A stretch of DNA of 64,000 nt from Oncomelania hupensis (GCA_036898135.1 CM072513.1:86952008-87016007), one strand, 5' to 3'. Positions 44,801 to 57,332 are shown, counted from the stretch's first letter. Numbers and translations: made by a program. The notes: generated by a model from the sequence alone, not told the origin.

Positions 44801-46387
44801 TTGTCCTGAGTTTATTACAAAGTTGTTAAAGTTAACGGGTTGTGGTTATAATAAAGTTATGGAAATGTGACTGCAGCTCATGGGACTATCATGGCAGCAC
44901 AGTAAAAGCCTCGCTGGATTCCTATCAACCAGTGTCATGACCGGCTCTACAAGGTGTGGAAGCGGAGAACATTCAGGGTGCGGGTGGCGTAATCGACCAA
45001 CGGTGCTGAGTTCATGACAACATTATTAAAGTTATTAACGGTTTAGGGTGTGTTCAAATTATTGAAGAGTTTTTGTGTGTGTGGATGGGTGTGTGTGTGA
45101 TTTTATTTGTGTATGTGTGTGTGTGTGAGTGGGTGGATGGAAATTCGGCGGATCAGTCATTTACTATCACGCTGCATTTACATTTCATTTAAAAACTGTA
45201 TCAAAAGAGTTAGAACAAGAACAAAGATTATTATAGAATTAAGAAACAGTTACTGATCGTCATAGAATAGGTGCTATTGCCTGGATCTGGTGCACACCCA
45301 TAACTAAATAAATAAAGAGAAACACAGAAGCAAAAGAAAGAAAGAACGAAAGATAGAAAAGAAAGAAAATAAAAGTAAGAAAGAAACAATGAATTAATGA
45401 GTGAATGAAAAATTAAAACAGAATGGCAGTTCGAGAGAAATAAAGAGAAAGGACTTTGCTGAAATAAATTTATTCAAGAATGAGGAGAAAGAGAAGATAC
45501 TGGGTCCTCTGGCACTGAGGGACTCACAAGGGAAATCGATAAGCAGAGGAGGAACAAGTGTCTCTCTCGCTCTCGGCAGCTTGGGAATGTGAGGCGGGCG
45601 AATGGACGCATGCCTGACAATCCATCTCAATGGAGACTGAGGGTTTGGTTTGTAGGGTGCTTGGTGGTGGGAAGGTAGGGGCTGGCTAGAAAGCTGTGTG
45701 TGTGTGTGTATGTGCGTGTGCGTGTAAAGAGGAGGGGGAGGGGATGGGGCACAAAGCCGTGTTTGGTAGAACAACAGCACGAAGAGTGTTGATCGTGTTG
45801 CACGTAACATAACATCATAGTACAATTCTGATAGTCTGTAACTACTCTGTGGTAAGGAGATGAACAACACAGGGTATCTGAACCCTACGACTAGCCTTTA
45901 AGTTTGTACTATACCCCTGACAATGATACTATAGGTTGAAACTCCACCCTCCACCTCCCCCTCCCAACAACAACAAAAGTGGAGAGGCACTTTATGAAGT
46001 CAAAAAGTCTGGCTTGATATTATTGTTCAGGATTCAGACATGCGTCTCTTTCTCCGCAATCTAAAATACTCAGTGCTAGGGGAAGGGACAAGTGGCGGTC
46101 CGCGATTATGCAAATCCTTTGCCACAGCGCCACCTACAGCAGCGGGTCGAGTCACGCCCCCTAGCGGCGCTATCGTCGCGGGTCGATGCCAGAGAGATGA
46201 GGCGGAGCCTGTGTGGGATAACTTATCGTCTCATTACTGTTACTGCTATCTGCCCTCTTCACATAGATCTACAGCCTGTACAGGCATGCCCGCCACAGTC
46301 GATGTGCTGTCTGTTCGTGATGTGATGTACAGTACACTGCAGCAATACTGCAACAAACAGCAAGTCATTGTTCTTTAAACTGAGGTT
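44801..46387. other. No gene recognised
   Basis: Has a partial repeat of its own: TCCTGAGTTTATTACAAAG (44812) and TGCTGAGTTCATGACAACA (45003). Frames at 45394-45870 and 46040-46378 lack motifs. 46105-46200 is relatively CpG-rich. Confidence 0.45.
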
Positions 46388-46922
46388 TACATTACATTAT
46401 TGTTGCTTTAGGTCCAGCGGACTCTTCCGAGCCAAATCAGGACCGGACAACCCCCGATCTGCATAAAAGATCTCCTGAAACAACCCTAGTGGTAAAACCG
46501 AAAGCTCTCCACCAGCCAGTCACTTTACAATAAAGATATCCCACGCAGGGGACGGCTGAGGCTTCACCCCAACTTATCGAACCCCCGTTTACAAAAACAA
46601 AATAGAATACAAACATCATTATAAATTATCAACAAAACACATACATATAAAATGCCTACATTGCTAAATAATAACATCATAGGAAGCCCTAGTGACCACC
46701 TGGCAAAAAGCGTCCAATATTCCCAAGCTGATCCAACAGACCTCATACACAAACAAGGAGTCTTGTTCCGGAAGAGTTTTAAAGAAAAAAGGTAGGAGAC
46801 TGGGCTAGCGAAGAAGACGATAGTATAGCAGATTGATAGAACAGAGCAGGAGTGAGAAAGAGCAAATGAGAAAGACAGCGACAGTGGGAATTTAAAGCAC
46901 TAAATTTCCAGAAAGTGGGGAT
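46388..46922 (-). repeat. Dispersed repeat Y, copy 2 (uninterrupted)
   Basis: Inverted relative to copy 1 at 5848-6638. It contains the intact LINE target TTTAAATTCCCACTG with no LINE, and ends on the minus strand at GTCCGCTGGACCTAAAGCAA then TAATG-type repeats. Confidence 0.78.
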
Positions 46923-48445
46923 ACTATTTATACTGAAACCCCCGGCACCCCAACGGGGCAATCACACGTATTTGCACCGCATACGTGCATACTTATAAAA
47001 TACATGATGACATTAACCGAGCCACTGGACAATCAGTCAAAGCTTTTGCTAATCTAACACTTAATCAGTTGTCAAAAATGGACGAGTATGACAGCATTGA
47101 AGTAATACAGGTTTCAGAGAAAAAGATTCACCGCATGTGCATTTTACATTTAAACTAACCGAGGCTTTGACTAACCAGTTAACCAATTAACCAACCAAGA
47201 TACCAAGAACTAATCAAACAGTAAACAAATCAATACAGTTCATCGTACTTCAGTTCAATTCAGTTTAATTCAGTTAAATAAATCTGTATTACCTCATCAA
47301 GGAATTTTGACAAAATATTAAAATAATAAGTATGGGATGTCTGTTTAAAGTTTCTGAAGAAAAAAGATGCATTGACTTAAGGAACATATTCTAAACAAAT
47401 ATAATAGTAGCCTATGTATTTTTGTGTGAGTGTGTATGTGAGTGTGTTTGTGTGTTCCGGTATGACTGAGTGTCTAAAATCATTTTAATAAGTGAATAGA
47501 CGTTAAATAAAATAACTGAACTGAAACAAATGCACGTATTTGCTTTTGATTGAGACTTCTTTTGTGTAAAATTCCAGATCAAAAGTGGATCAATTTGGTC
47601 ACAGGAGGATGGGGGAGGAGGGTCTAAAAATAGAAAACAAGATTTTCACGAGTTCATCAGTAAATGACGTTGTAATATTTTATTAATATCGTGGGTTTTT
47701 TTTTTTTTTTTTTTTTGGGCATCTCCACCTAGAATTCTATTAACGGTTTTTTTCTCTTCAATTTTTGAGGGGCTTTGGGTGAGGGCCCTGTTACCCTCCC
47801 TCGACTAATCCGCCTCTGTAGAGATTATCTATAATAGGTTTGCATGCACATAGTTGAGGTAGTGGCCCGTCATACCATGCGTTCTGTTTGCTGCTATACA
47901 TTGTAATGTATTCCTGACATTGTAATGTAGTTCCTGACACTCGCACTCATAGCCACAAATATCCGCATTTGCCCAAAGTGTTCGTTTTCTTTGCGGTTTA
48001 CATTGTGACTCGACTATTTCAAAGTAGTCTATATTTTTAGATATTATAATATTATATAAATAGAAACATTAAGCTTGAAGAGTAGGCAATGGAGGAAGGG
48101 AGGGGAATATTTTCCAATGTACCTGTTGGTTTTTTAAAAACGGTTTTCGGGGGCGAAGTGTGTGTTTGGGATGGGGTTGGAAGCGGGTGGGTCGGGGGCG
48201 CGAGAGAAAAATTCATCAAGAGGACGAAGCAGACGGCTATGTTACACGATATAATCCCGGGTCCCGTAATATAACTTGCCGCGATGACAGGTTGCGAGGC
48301 CGGAGTGGAGTCCGATGAAATGTAGTCATTATTTGGAAATTCATTGAGGCGGAACCTTTACAATAAATTACAGACGAAGAATGGGCAAAGAAGGCTATAT
48401 TTAACCAAGGCCAATTTCTTTCTTGTGTGTATGCGTGTGTGTGCA
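46923..48445. other. No gene recognised
   Basis: AT-rich with a 20-base T run at 47697-47716. No exon or element is recognised. Confidence 0.45.
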
Positions 48446-48447
48446 TG

Positions 48448-48716
<269 letters not shown>

Positions 48717-48719
48717 GGA

Positions 48720-49270
48720 CAGAATGTAGTAATCGGAAAGTGTGTGTGTTGGTTTTTTTTAACGGAAAGAGCGCAAAATTCAACTAAAAATGTAAGAATT
48801 ATATATTTTTTTTAAAGAAAAAAAAGGCTGTATTCATTAAAAAGTTGACCAATTTTGTCTTCTAACCTTAACCCTTACCCTATCCCTTTTACTTCAAATT
48901 TGCCCAGAAAATAGCCCGTCCTGGATTGAGCACTCCCATGTACTTAAAACAGCTTCATGCACTACAAGAGCACTCCCATGCACTAAGAAAGCACTCCAAA
49001 TTACTTTGGTGCGCTTAAAAAAAAGGTGGGGCGCGAGCTAAATGCCCCAATTTGTGCACAAAAAGGCAAGTTTAACACCCCATATGTCCATGACTACACC
49101 CTACCCCACCACCCCCTCCCACACACACACGCACACACACATACACACATTCACTCACAGACTTTGCACTTTGACCAATAAATATGATATAATTATACAA
49201 TGTGGACGCAAGAAGACGTGAAACGAACATTCACTGTAATTCGCAAGAACAGCCGCAAAATACGATAGAG
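48720..49270. other. No gene recognised
   Basis: ACTCCCATG(T/C)ACTTAA-type repeats near 48930-49010. Otherwise nothing is recognised. Confidence 0.45.
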
Positions 49271-49271
49271 C

Positions 49272-50525
49272 GGGAGATCAACAAAAATACATTGAGACCT
49301 AATTTACTAAGGTCACAGCGGCAGATCAACAAAAAGACATTGAGACCTAATTTACTAAGGTCACAGCGGCAGATCAACAAAAAGACATTGAGACCTAATT
49401 TACTAAGGTCACAGCGGCAGATCAACAAAAAGACCTTGAGACCTAATTTACTAAGGTCACAGTATAGTGGCAGATCATCAAAAAGACATTGAGACCTAAT
49501 TTACTAAGGTCACAGAGCAGATCAACAAAAAGAGATTGAGACCTAATTTACTAAGGTCACAGCGACAGATCATCAAAAAGACATTGAGACCTAATTTACT
49601 AAGGTCACAGCGGCAGATCATCTAAAAGACATTGAGACCTAATTTACTAAGGTCACAGCGGCAGATCATCTAAAAGACATTGAGACCTAATTTACTAAGG
49701 CCAAAGTGGCAGATCAACAAAAAGACATTGAGACCTAATTTACTAAGGTCACAGCGGCAGATCAACAAAAAGACATTGAGACATAATTTACTAAGGTCAC
49801 TGTGGCAGATCATCAAACAGATATTGAGACCTAATTTACTAAGGTCACAGCGGCAGATCATCAAAAAGACATTGAGACCTAATTTACTAACGTCACAGCG
49901 GTAGATCAACAAAAAGACATTGAGACCTAATTTACTAAGGTCACAGCGGCAGATCAACAAAATACATTGAGACCTAATTTACTAAGGTCACAGCGGCAGA
50001 TCAACAAAAAGACGTTGAGACCTAATTTACTTAGGTCACAGCGGCAGATCAACATAAAGAAATTGAGACCTAATTTACTAAGGTCACAGCGGCAGATCAA
50101 CAAAAAGACATTGAGACCTAATTTACTAAGGTCACAGCGGCAGATCAACAAAAAGACATTGAGACCTAATTTACTAAGGTCACAGCGGCAGATCATCAAA
50201 AAGACATTGAGACCTAATTTACTAAGGTCACAGCGGCAGATCATCTAAAAGACATTGAGACCTAATTTACTAAGGTCACAGCGGCAGATCATCTAAAAGA
50301 CATTGAGACCTAATTTACTAAGGCCAAAGTGGCAGATCAACAAAAAGACATTGAGACCTAATTTACTAAGGTCACAGCGGCAGATCAACAAAAAGACATT
50401 GAGACCTAATTTACTAAGGTCACAGCGGCAGATCAACAAAAAGACATTGAGACCTAAGTTACTAAGGTCACCGCGGCAGATCATGAAAAATACATTGAGA
50501 CCTAATTTACTAAGGTCACAGCGGC
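49272..50525 (+). repeat. 48-bp satellite, left part (about 26 units)
   Basis: The unit is GACATTGAGACCTAATTTAC followed by TAAGGTCACAGCGGCAGATC and AACAAAAA. Being 48 bp it stays open as RPNLLRSQRQINKKTL repeats and their minus-strand counterparts. Two diagnostic blocks (CATCTAAAAG twice, then AAGGCCAAAGTGGC) recur 623 bp apart (49701 and 50324), so about 13 units were duplicated as a block. Confidence 0.96.
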
Positions 50526-53122
50526 CTATCCTATCCTATCCTGTCCCGTAACCCGGAGGTCGTAGGGGCACCACAGATGATCGTTTAACCAGCGTAATCC
50601 ATCTTTCTCTGTCCTCAGCAGCCCTGATGGCTTCGCTCAGTGTCAAACCAGTCCATTCTCGAATGTTGACCTCCCACCTCTTTTTCGGTCTCCCTCTTCT
50701 TCTACTTCCTTGCACTGTGCCTTGCAGAATAGTCTTTGCAAGGCCTGATGATCTGGTGACGTGGCCATACCATCGGAGTTTCCGTTTCTTCACCACTGTG
50801 AGCAGGTCATCGTGTTGTCCGATGGCTTGTGTGATGGTCTGTCGGACTTCGTCGTTGGTGATGTGTTGGGTATAGGAAATGCCCAGAAGTCTTCTGTATC
50901 ACCTCATCTCCATGCTTTGTATTCTTCGCTGGAGATCTGCTGTGAGGGTCCATGCTTCGCAAGCATATAGGAAGATGGAGATGACAAGGGAGCGCAGCAG
51001 TCTTACTTTGGAATGTAGACTGATGGTCCTGTCTTTCCAAATGGGCTTCAACCTTGTCAGGGCAGCAGTTGTTTGTGCGATCCTTGAGAGTACTTCCTTT
51101 CGGGACCCATTGTCTGATACAATGGCTCCTAAATATTTGAAGCTATGCACTGTGTTGAGTGATTGGCCTTTGACTTTGATGTCCGTGTTGATGCCATTTG
51201 TGTTGTTGGTCATCATTTTGGTCTTCTCTGCACTTATTTCCATTCCATAAGCTCTGGAGGTGGCGTCAAGCCTCTGTACCAGCTGTTCAAGTTCTTGTTC
51301 CTCTCCAGCCAATCCATCAATGTCATCCGCAAAACGAAGATTGGAGATTGCTCTACCCCCTATGTTGACTGTGCCTTCATGATCTGCAAGAGCATCTGAC
51401 ATGATGCGCTCTAGGAAGATGTTGAAGAGTGTTGGAGAGAGTAGGCATCCTTGACGCACACCGATTCTTGTTCTGAACCAGTTCCCGATGGCGCTGTTGT
51501 GGAGGACTGCACTGGTAGCCTTGTCATACAGGCTTTTGATGACTTCAATAATTTTAGGGCTGATGATGTACACTTTCATTGTTGCCCATAGAGCTGCATG
51601 CCAGACTCGGTCAAACGCCTTCTTGAAGTCTGTGAACACATGATATAGATGTTGTTGGTGTTGTAGGTATTTCTCACAGATTATTCTGAGGTTAAAAATC
51701 TGTTCAGTGGTACTTCGCCCTGCCCTGAATCATGCTTGTTCTTCAGCTATGATTTGTTCAGCTTGGGGTTTCAACCAGTTGAGTATTATTTTCAGGAGGA
51801 CCTTGCTGGGGTGGCTGATGAGGCTGATGGTGCGGTAATTTTCACACTCCTGAAGGTTACCTTTTTTGGGAAGAGTGATGACAAGCGACTGGGTCCATGG
51901 TATAAGCCACTCCCCACTCTGCCAGATCTTGTTACAGATAATGTTGAGGGCATCAATCATTGCTTCTCCTCTTGCTTGTAGCAGTTCCGCGGGTATGTTG
52001 TCCACTCCCGCTGACTTCCCTTTCTTTAGCGATTGCACTGCTGCCTCAACTTCTTCCCGGAGAATTGGGAGGATTTTTTCTTCTTCTCTGTTCTCGGGAC
52101 ATGCTAGAACTGATGGGTCTCCATTTGGTGTATGGTTGTAAAGGTCAGAGCAGTACTCTGTCCATCTGTCCAAGACTTCTTGTTCTTCTGTAAGGCATAT
52201 GCTTTGGATCGTCGAGACTTTGGGCTGTTTGACACTTGTCAGCCGCTTTACAGTCTTGTAGGCCTTCTTGCTGTTGTTCTTGTTCAGACTGTTCTCTATT
52301 TCCTGGCATTGATCTTCTATCCAGTAAGTTCTCCTTTGCTGTGCGCATGCCTTTTCGGATGTCATTGTTGATTTTTCGGTAGACATCAGCTCCCTGTGAG
52401 GTGTTCTTTTTTCTTTTTTTTCTTTTTTTTTAATCTCTCTTCGTTTATCACACAGATCCAAAAGTTTAGGTGTGATCCACGGCTTCTTCGTTGGTCGGTG
52501 CTTGCCAAGGATCTCAGTGGCGGCATCCGTCACAGCTGAGTTGGAGGTGATGGTCTTGGTGTTGACATCTACTTCACTAGCCCCAAAATGAGCAGTGGTG
52601 CAAATTTCCCTCCAATTGTGGCCTGAAATAGTTCTGCCACCTCCGGGTCTTGCAGTGTGTCCAGGTCGAACTTCAGTCTAGTGCACTGTGCTGTATTTAC
52701 TTTTTTCAAGTGGAGCCGGAAAGACATCATCACGAGATCGTGGCCGGTCACTTCCGATGTCTGCTCCTGGAAAAGTGCGTGTCCTGCCAATGTTGATGCT
52801 TGATCTGAAGCGTTTCTTGACCATGATGTAGTCTATTTGGTTGTGATGCTCCCCGCCGGAACTGTGCCATGTCCATCGTTTGGAGTTTTTATGGAGACCA
52901 AGTGTGTTTGCCAGTACCAGATTGTTGTATCTGGCAAACTCCAAGAGTCTCAGACCCCTGTCATTTGTCTCGTTGTTGCAGTGGGTTCCACATATGTCTC
53001 CCCAGTTGTGGTGCGCCTCTTGGCCAACCTTGGCATTCCAGTCGCCTTGCACTATGACTATGTCCTTCTTCGGCACTTGGTCAAGGACCGCCTGTAGATT
53101 TTCATAAAAATCCTTTACTTCG
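50526..53122 (-). mobile_element. (GGATA)-tailed LINE, 2.6-kb copy E
   Basis: The longest copy of the family, inserted in the 48-bp satellite with CAGCGGC at both borders (50519-50525 and 53123-53129). On the minus strand: an endonuclease part (VQGDWNAKVG, RWTWHSSGGEHHNQIDYIMV, GADIGSD) at 53120-52750; a linker; LKKGKSAGVDNIPAELLQ; RT motifs (VFTDFKKAFDRVWHAALWAT, GVRQGCLLSPTLFNIFLERI, FADD near 51330); and the C-terminal KRKLRWYGHVTR and KKRWEVNIREWTGL, ending in (GGATA)n. Two in-frame TGA codons (near 51730 and 50896) and at least two shifts (about 52755 and 52540) disable it. The 5' end of the endonuclease is truncated. Confidence 0.93.
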
Positions 53123-53270
53123 CAGCGGCAGATCATCAAAAAGACATTGAGACCTAATTTACTAAGGTCACAGTGGCAGATCATCAAAAAGACATTGAGA
53201 CCTAATTTACTTAGGTCACAGCGTCAGATCAACAACAAGACACTGAGACATAATTTACTAAGGTCAGTTC
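53123..53270 (+). repeat. 48-bp satellite, right part (about 3 units)
   Basis: Continuation of the array at 49272-50525 beyond the LINE; ends at TAAGGTCAGTTCATTC. Confidence 0.93.
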
Positions 53271-54446
53271 ATTCAAACGGAGAGATGGCTATGCTTGTCC
53301 ATTTCAGTTAACAATAAATGCAGCACTTGAACCAGTATTTACTGCGATTCGCGATATAGGTATGCAACGGACAAACCGTCCGCACAGCTGAAACAGTGGT
53401 CTCTGTTTACGAGCTCTGAGTCGCTTTCAGCATGAAATCTGATCTGCCAGCCACCTGCTCTTTGCAATGATGCCGGCCTTTCCTTTCCCCTTTTTTTAGG
53501 CGGGATGGCTCTTTGTCTTTGTTAAACTAGCTCATTGCTGGTGTTGTGCTTGGAATATTTTCCTATGTTTTTCTATTTTATTCAGAAGAATTGCATATTT
53601 CTGAAAATTGTTTTTTAAAACTTGGTTTCTATAGTGTTTGAAGCACTGACTAAAAGTTATATTTTGTTGACTGATGTGGTATTTAAGAAGAAAAGTGCTA
53701 TAGAATGTGGTGTTGTGTAGTTATTTGTGGTACTGTTTCTCTGTAAATGTGAATGGTAAAAACACATTTTTGGTGACGTTTGACTTCAATTTCTGTGATC
53801 ATTTGCATTTTAAGTGCTTTAAAAGTTATTAACACTGTAAGATATAACTTTTGTCTATTGGAAAATATAAGAAACGAAATGACTGATTAATTGTGAAAGA
53901 TGTTATTAGTAATTTAAAATGTGTAGGTTTCAGTACCAGGCACCATTGACTGTGTGAAGCTCTGAACAAATGTACTATTGGAGGAAATAACATGTTGATG
54001 TCTTGCTTGATTCAGATTACTAGTTGAAACTTGAAAGAGTGCATTGTGCATAGTGCCAAAAGGTAACTCAATGTACATCATCAATTGTGTCAAATGTTGA
54101 TTCTGCTTCATTGAAACCTGGCTGTGGACAACAATAAATGTTCGTGTTAATCTAAACAATATCTCTTTTAATAACTTGTGCAAACTGCATAAAATGTAAT
54201 GCACTAATGTAATATTAATATAATTTGTTCACATAACTTCTACAAAAGTTAAGACACTTGATCATTGTTAGCACTGCTGGATAATTTTGTTCTGTGCATT
54301 AAATGGATACTTGGGATACTTTACAAGTTTGGCAGAGGACAGACACTCAAGTTCGGGTAGGCTCATTTATTTCATTCGTTCACATGCAGCTAACACTGTG
54401 ATTGTATCTTTGTAAGTTTGTTTTCTTTTAATTTTCAATTGCACAA

Positions 54447-54510
<64 letters not shown>

Positions 54511-54684
54511 TTCTCTCCACAAGTACATTTTTGGGTCTCATATTTAAATGCAGCATAATATATATTTCCTGTCAGCCCTTGTAGTTTTAGGTCAACATGT
54601 TTTCACACTTGCATACACTACAGTAAACTTGGCATGTGCATGATAGTCTAACACAGTATGCTGATTTTTATTCTTTCCTGGCAG
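53271..54684. other. Single-copy-looking sequence, no gene recognised
   Basis: Notably low in transposon signal. (CT)n occurs at 54448-54517. It could be intronic or a 3' UTR, but no proof is visible. Confidence 0.4.
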
Positions 54685-54890
54685 AGCATGCAGAAAGGGC
54701 CAAAGACCAACCCAGTCTTTACTCACACAGTACAGAGAGTGGAATGCTTATGCACAGCTCCATTACTCTGCCTGCTATCAGTCAACGGCAGGCGGCTGGC
54801 ATGCCTGTGCACCAAGCTATTTGGCTTATAGGCAGGGTCAGGGGTCAAAACTCAAAGCTCGCTGTAGAACAACTGTGTCCGAAATACTGA
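54685..54890 (+). CDS. Weak candidate exon with strong acceptor
   Basis: A textbook acceptor (TGCTGATTTTTATTCTTTCC then TGGCAG ending at 54684) precedes sequence that is open in two frames. One reads EHAERAKDQPSLYSHSTESG and on to a stop at 54888-54890. The other, which would fit a phase 2 junction, runs to about 54921. Composition is balanced and not repeat-like. No convincing donor is seen, so if real it would be a terminal exon. No family is recognised. Confidence 0.22.
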
Positions 54891-54921
54891 CAAACAGACC
54901 AACATTTGGCTCGTTCTGACT

Positions 54922-55130
54922 CCCGATTATTTTCAAGGTATTTCCAACATTATCTCGAAAATATGCAACAAACAGGCGATTTAACTTACAGAAGTGTAAC
55001 AGCTTAATTATGACGTTTTTGTCATTATGATTTTGTTATACATTGGATGTATCGGATTGTGACATCGGTTCTTAAAGGCTGCGAGTTTACATTATGAAAC
55101 TAAGAAATTTAATAAATGAGCCATGGAATT
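54922..55130. other. No feature seen
   Basis: Nothing recognised. Confidence 0.4.
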
Positions 55131-55135
55131 CATTT

Positions 55136-55207
55136 GTTGTTGTTGTTGTTGTTGTTGCTGTTGTTGTTGTCGTTGTTGTTGTTGCTGTTGCTGTTGTTGT
55201 TGTTGTT
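55136..55207 (+). repeat. (GTT)n microsatellite
   Basis: About 24 GTT units with GCT and GTC variants. Confidence 0.95.
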
Positions 55208-55796
55208 TGTGCCAGTGTAACGATGGTCATGAATGGCACGATCAGACAACAGCGACGTGTAAGCTTTTTTTGTAAATATAAACAACAAAGTGACGAGCAC
55301 AAACATTAAGTAAAATATATGCAAAAGGATTGTGAGAAATGTAAATCCTTATATGTTAATATCTTTGTTCGCCGTTGTGACAGTGGTTGTCGCATGCATT
55401 TGTAGCATAATCATCAGCTAGAGAGGTGGGAGCAATACAGACGTTATATTTTTTACGTAAAGGGACCCGCGATCATGCATGTTAAGTGTCACAGATCCTT
55501 GTCGCTTCTCAGTGAATGTTACCACACCTGGAAAATATTCAGATGAAGCACACAAAAATATCTTCGTCTTTGTTGTTATTTCTTTGTTTTAAATATTAAT
55601 TAAATTAATTAACTTAATCAGTTAGGTATTTATTATGTGTTGATTTATTTATTTATGTATTTTATGATATTTTAAAAAAATGTCTTTAAAATCTTCCATG
55701 TACGTGTGAATAAACTTAAAATTAAGCAGCTGAATTGATCTTCTTTCAGAAATTCGGTTTAGATATATAAATCGAAAAATGTATTTTTGTGTGCTT
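55208..55796. other. No gene recognised
   Basis: AT-rich sequence with no feature seen. Confidence 0.45.
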
Positions 55797-55804
55797 ATTA
55801 ATAG

Positions 55805-55872
55805 CTGGTTAAACGATCAACTGTGGTGCCCCTACGACCTCCGAGTTATGGGATAGGATAGGATAGGATAGG
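55805..55872 (+). mobile_element. (GGATA)-tailed LINE, 68-bp fragment F
   Basis: Only the last 40 or so bases before the tail (CTGGTTAAACGATC through CCTACGACCTCCGAG) plus (GGATA)n were inserted. The perfect 8-bp duplication ATTAATAG lies at 55797-55804 and 55873-55880. Confidence 0.92.
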
Positions 55873-55880
55873 ATTAATAG

Positions 55881-56290
55881 CGTACGTTTGAGTCTGAAAA
55901 TAGCAATTCAGCGAAAGTGTGTATATAAGCACAGCTGTTTGTTTACATTTCAAGTAAAAATATTTAGCTGTCGGTTTGAACAACGATTACCTATTTTATA
56001 ACCTTTTTAAATGACAAAGATGTAATTTTTTTCAATTGAACTCATTGTCACACAGACGCACAAACACACACACACATACATGCACACATACAAACCATCC
56101 ATGATACCCGAGCCCTTTAAGACATTATTTTTTACGAACAATGTAAACACAGCAATGTGTTATTTTTGTGGCCACCATATAGCGCTGCAGCTTGCTTACC
56201 TTAGTGTCCAGTTAATGACCTCTGTTCACGACATGAATTAATTAATGCATGAATGTACATCATTATCTAAATATTATTTTAATCATAGCT
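55881..56290. other. No gene recognised
   Basis: A CA run near 56058-56090. Otherwise nothing is recognised. Confidence 0.45.
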
Positions 56291-56304
56291 TAAATATAAT
56301 TTAT

Positions 56305-56606
56305 AAAGTAAAAAAAAAAAAAGTAGAGGTAGTCCCATAGCGTTGTGGCCGTAAGGGAGCGTGATGTTGGAGATCACACTTATCTTGGGCCAGCGTAATG
56401 AGGGTGATGCCCATCTCTCTCCATCGCTGCTTTACCTTCCCCACCCTTAAGAGAGTAGGTACTCGGTCACAGTTGCGTCAACTGGGGGCGTTGTTATTTG
56501 TCGCTTCACGTTTTGCGGTCACCCATCCAAGTGCTAACCGCACTGGACGGTGCTTTATTTGCGACACAGTAACGAGTGCTCCAACCACTGCGCTATCCGA
56601 CACCCC
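56305..56606 (-). mobile_element. 5S-like SINE, copy 3
   Basis: Flanked by the 13-bp duplication AAATATAATTTAT (56292-56304 and 56607-56619). On the minus strand: GTCGGATAGCGCAGTGGTTG (A box), GGTTAGCACTTGGATGGGTG followed by ACCGC (5S box C), then the shared body. It is full length and close to copy 1. Confidence 0.92.
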
Positions 56607-56657
56607 AAATATAATTTATGTCATTGTTTACAGATTTTAGTTTGGCACGTTAGACGT

Positions 56658-57063
56658 CTTTCTTCTTCTTCTTCTTCTTCTTCTTCTTCTTCTTCTTCTT
56701 CTTCTTCTTCTTCTTCTTCTTCTTCTTCTTCTTCTTCTTCTTCTTCTTCTTCTTCTTCTTCTTCTTCTTCTTCTTCTTCTTCTTCTTCTTCATTATTTAA
56801 TTTTCTTCTTGTCGTTGATGTTGCTGTTCTTCTTCTACTTCTTCTTCTTTCTTAATCATGTGGTCGCTGTGGCAAACAAACGTTTATTTGTTCTTCTTCT
56901 TCCTCTTCTTAATTATTTAATTTTCTTGTTGTGTTGCTGTTGCTCTTCTTCTTCTTCTTCTTCTTCTTCTTCTTCTTCTTCTTCTTCTTCTTCTTCTTCT
57001 TCTTCTTCTTCTTCTTCTTCTTCTTCTTCTTCTTCTTCTTCTTCTTCTTCTTCTTCTTTTTTC

Positions 57064-57107
<44 letters not shown>

Positions 57108-57332
57108 GCTGTTCTTCTTCTATTTCTTCTTCTTTCTTAATAATATGGTCGCTGTGGTAAACAAACGTTTTTTTGTTCTTCTTCTTCCTCTTCTTAATTA
57201 TTTAATTTTCTTCTGCTGCTGTTGCAGTTCTTCTTCTTCTTCTTCTTCTTCTTCTTCTTCTTCTTCTTCTTCTTCTTCTTCTTCTTCTTCTTCTTCTTCT
57301 TCTTCTTCTTCTTCTTCTTCTTCTTCTTCTTT
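56658..57332 (+). repeat. Higher-order (CTT)n array
   Basis: Three large CTT blocks (about 44, 40 and 35 units). The blocks are separated by a related non-repeat segment containing ATGGTCGCTGTGG and AAACAAACGTTT, then TTAATTATTTAATTTTCTT. A (GTT)n block follows the second. The segment resembles the one beside the CTT tracts near 10390 and 11360 (ATGTGGTCGC). Confidence 0.95.

Noticed and set aside
49202..50551. RPNLLRSQRQINKKTL repeat ORFs on both strands
   Set aside because: They follow from a 48-bp satellite whose unit length is a multiple of three. No start, conservation or exon signal is seen.
50627..51399. Plus-strand ORFs opposite the LINE
   Set aside because: Antisense shadows of the minus-strand LINE coding sequence; the same is seen opposite copies B and C.
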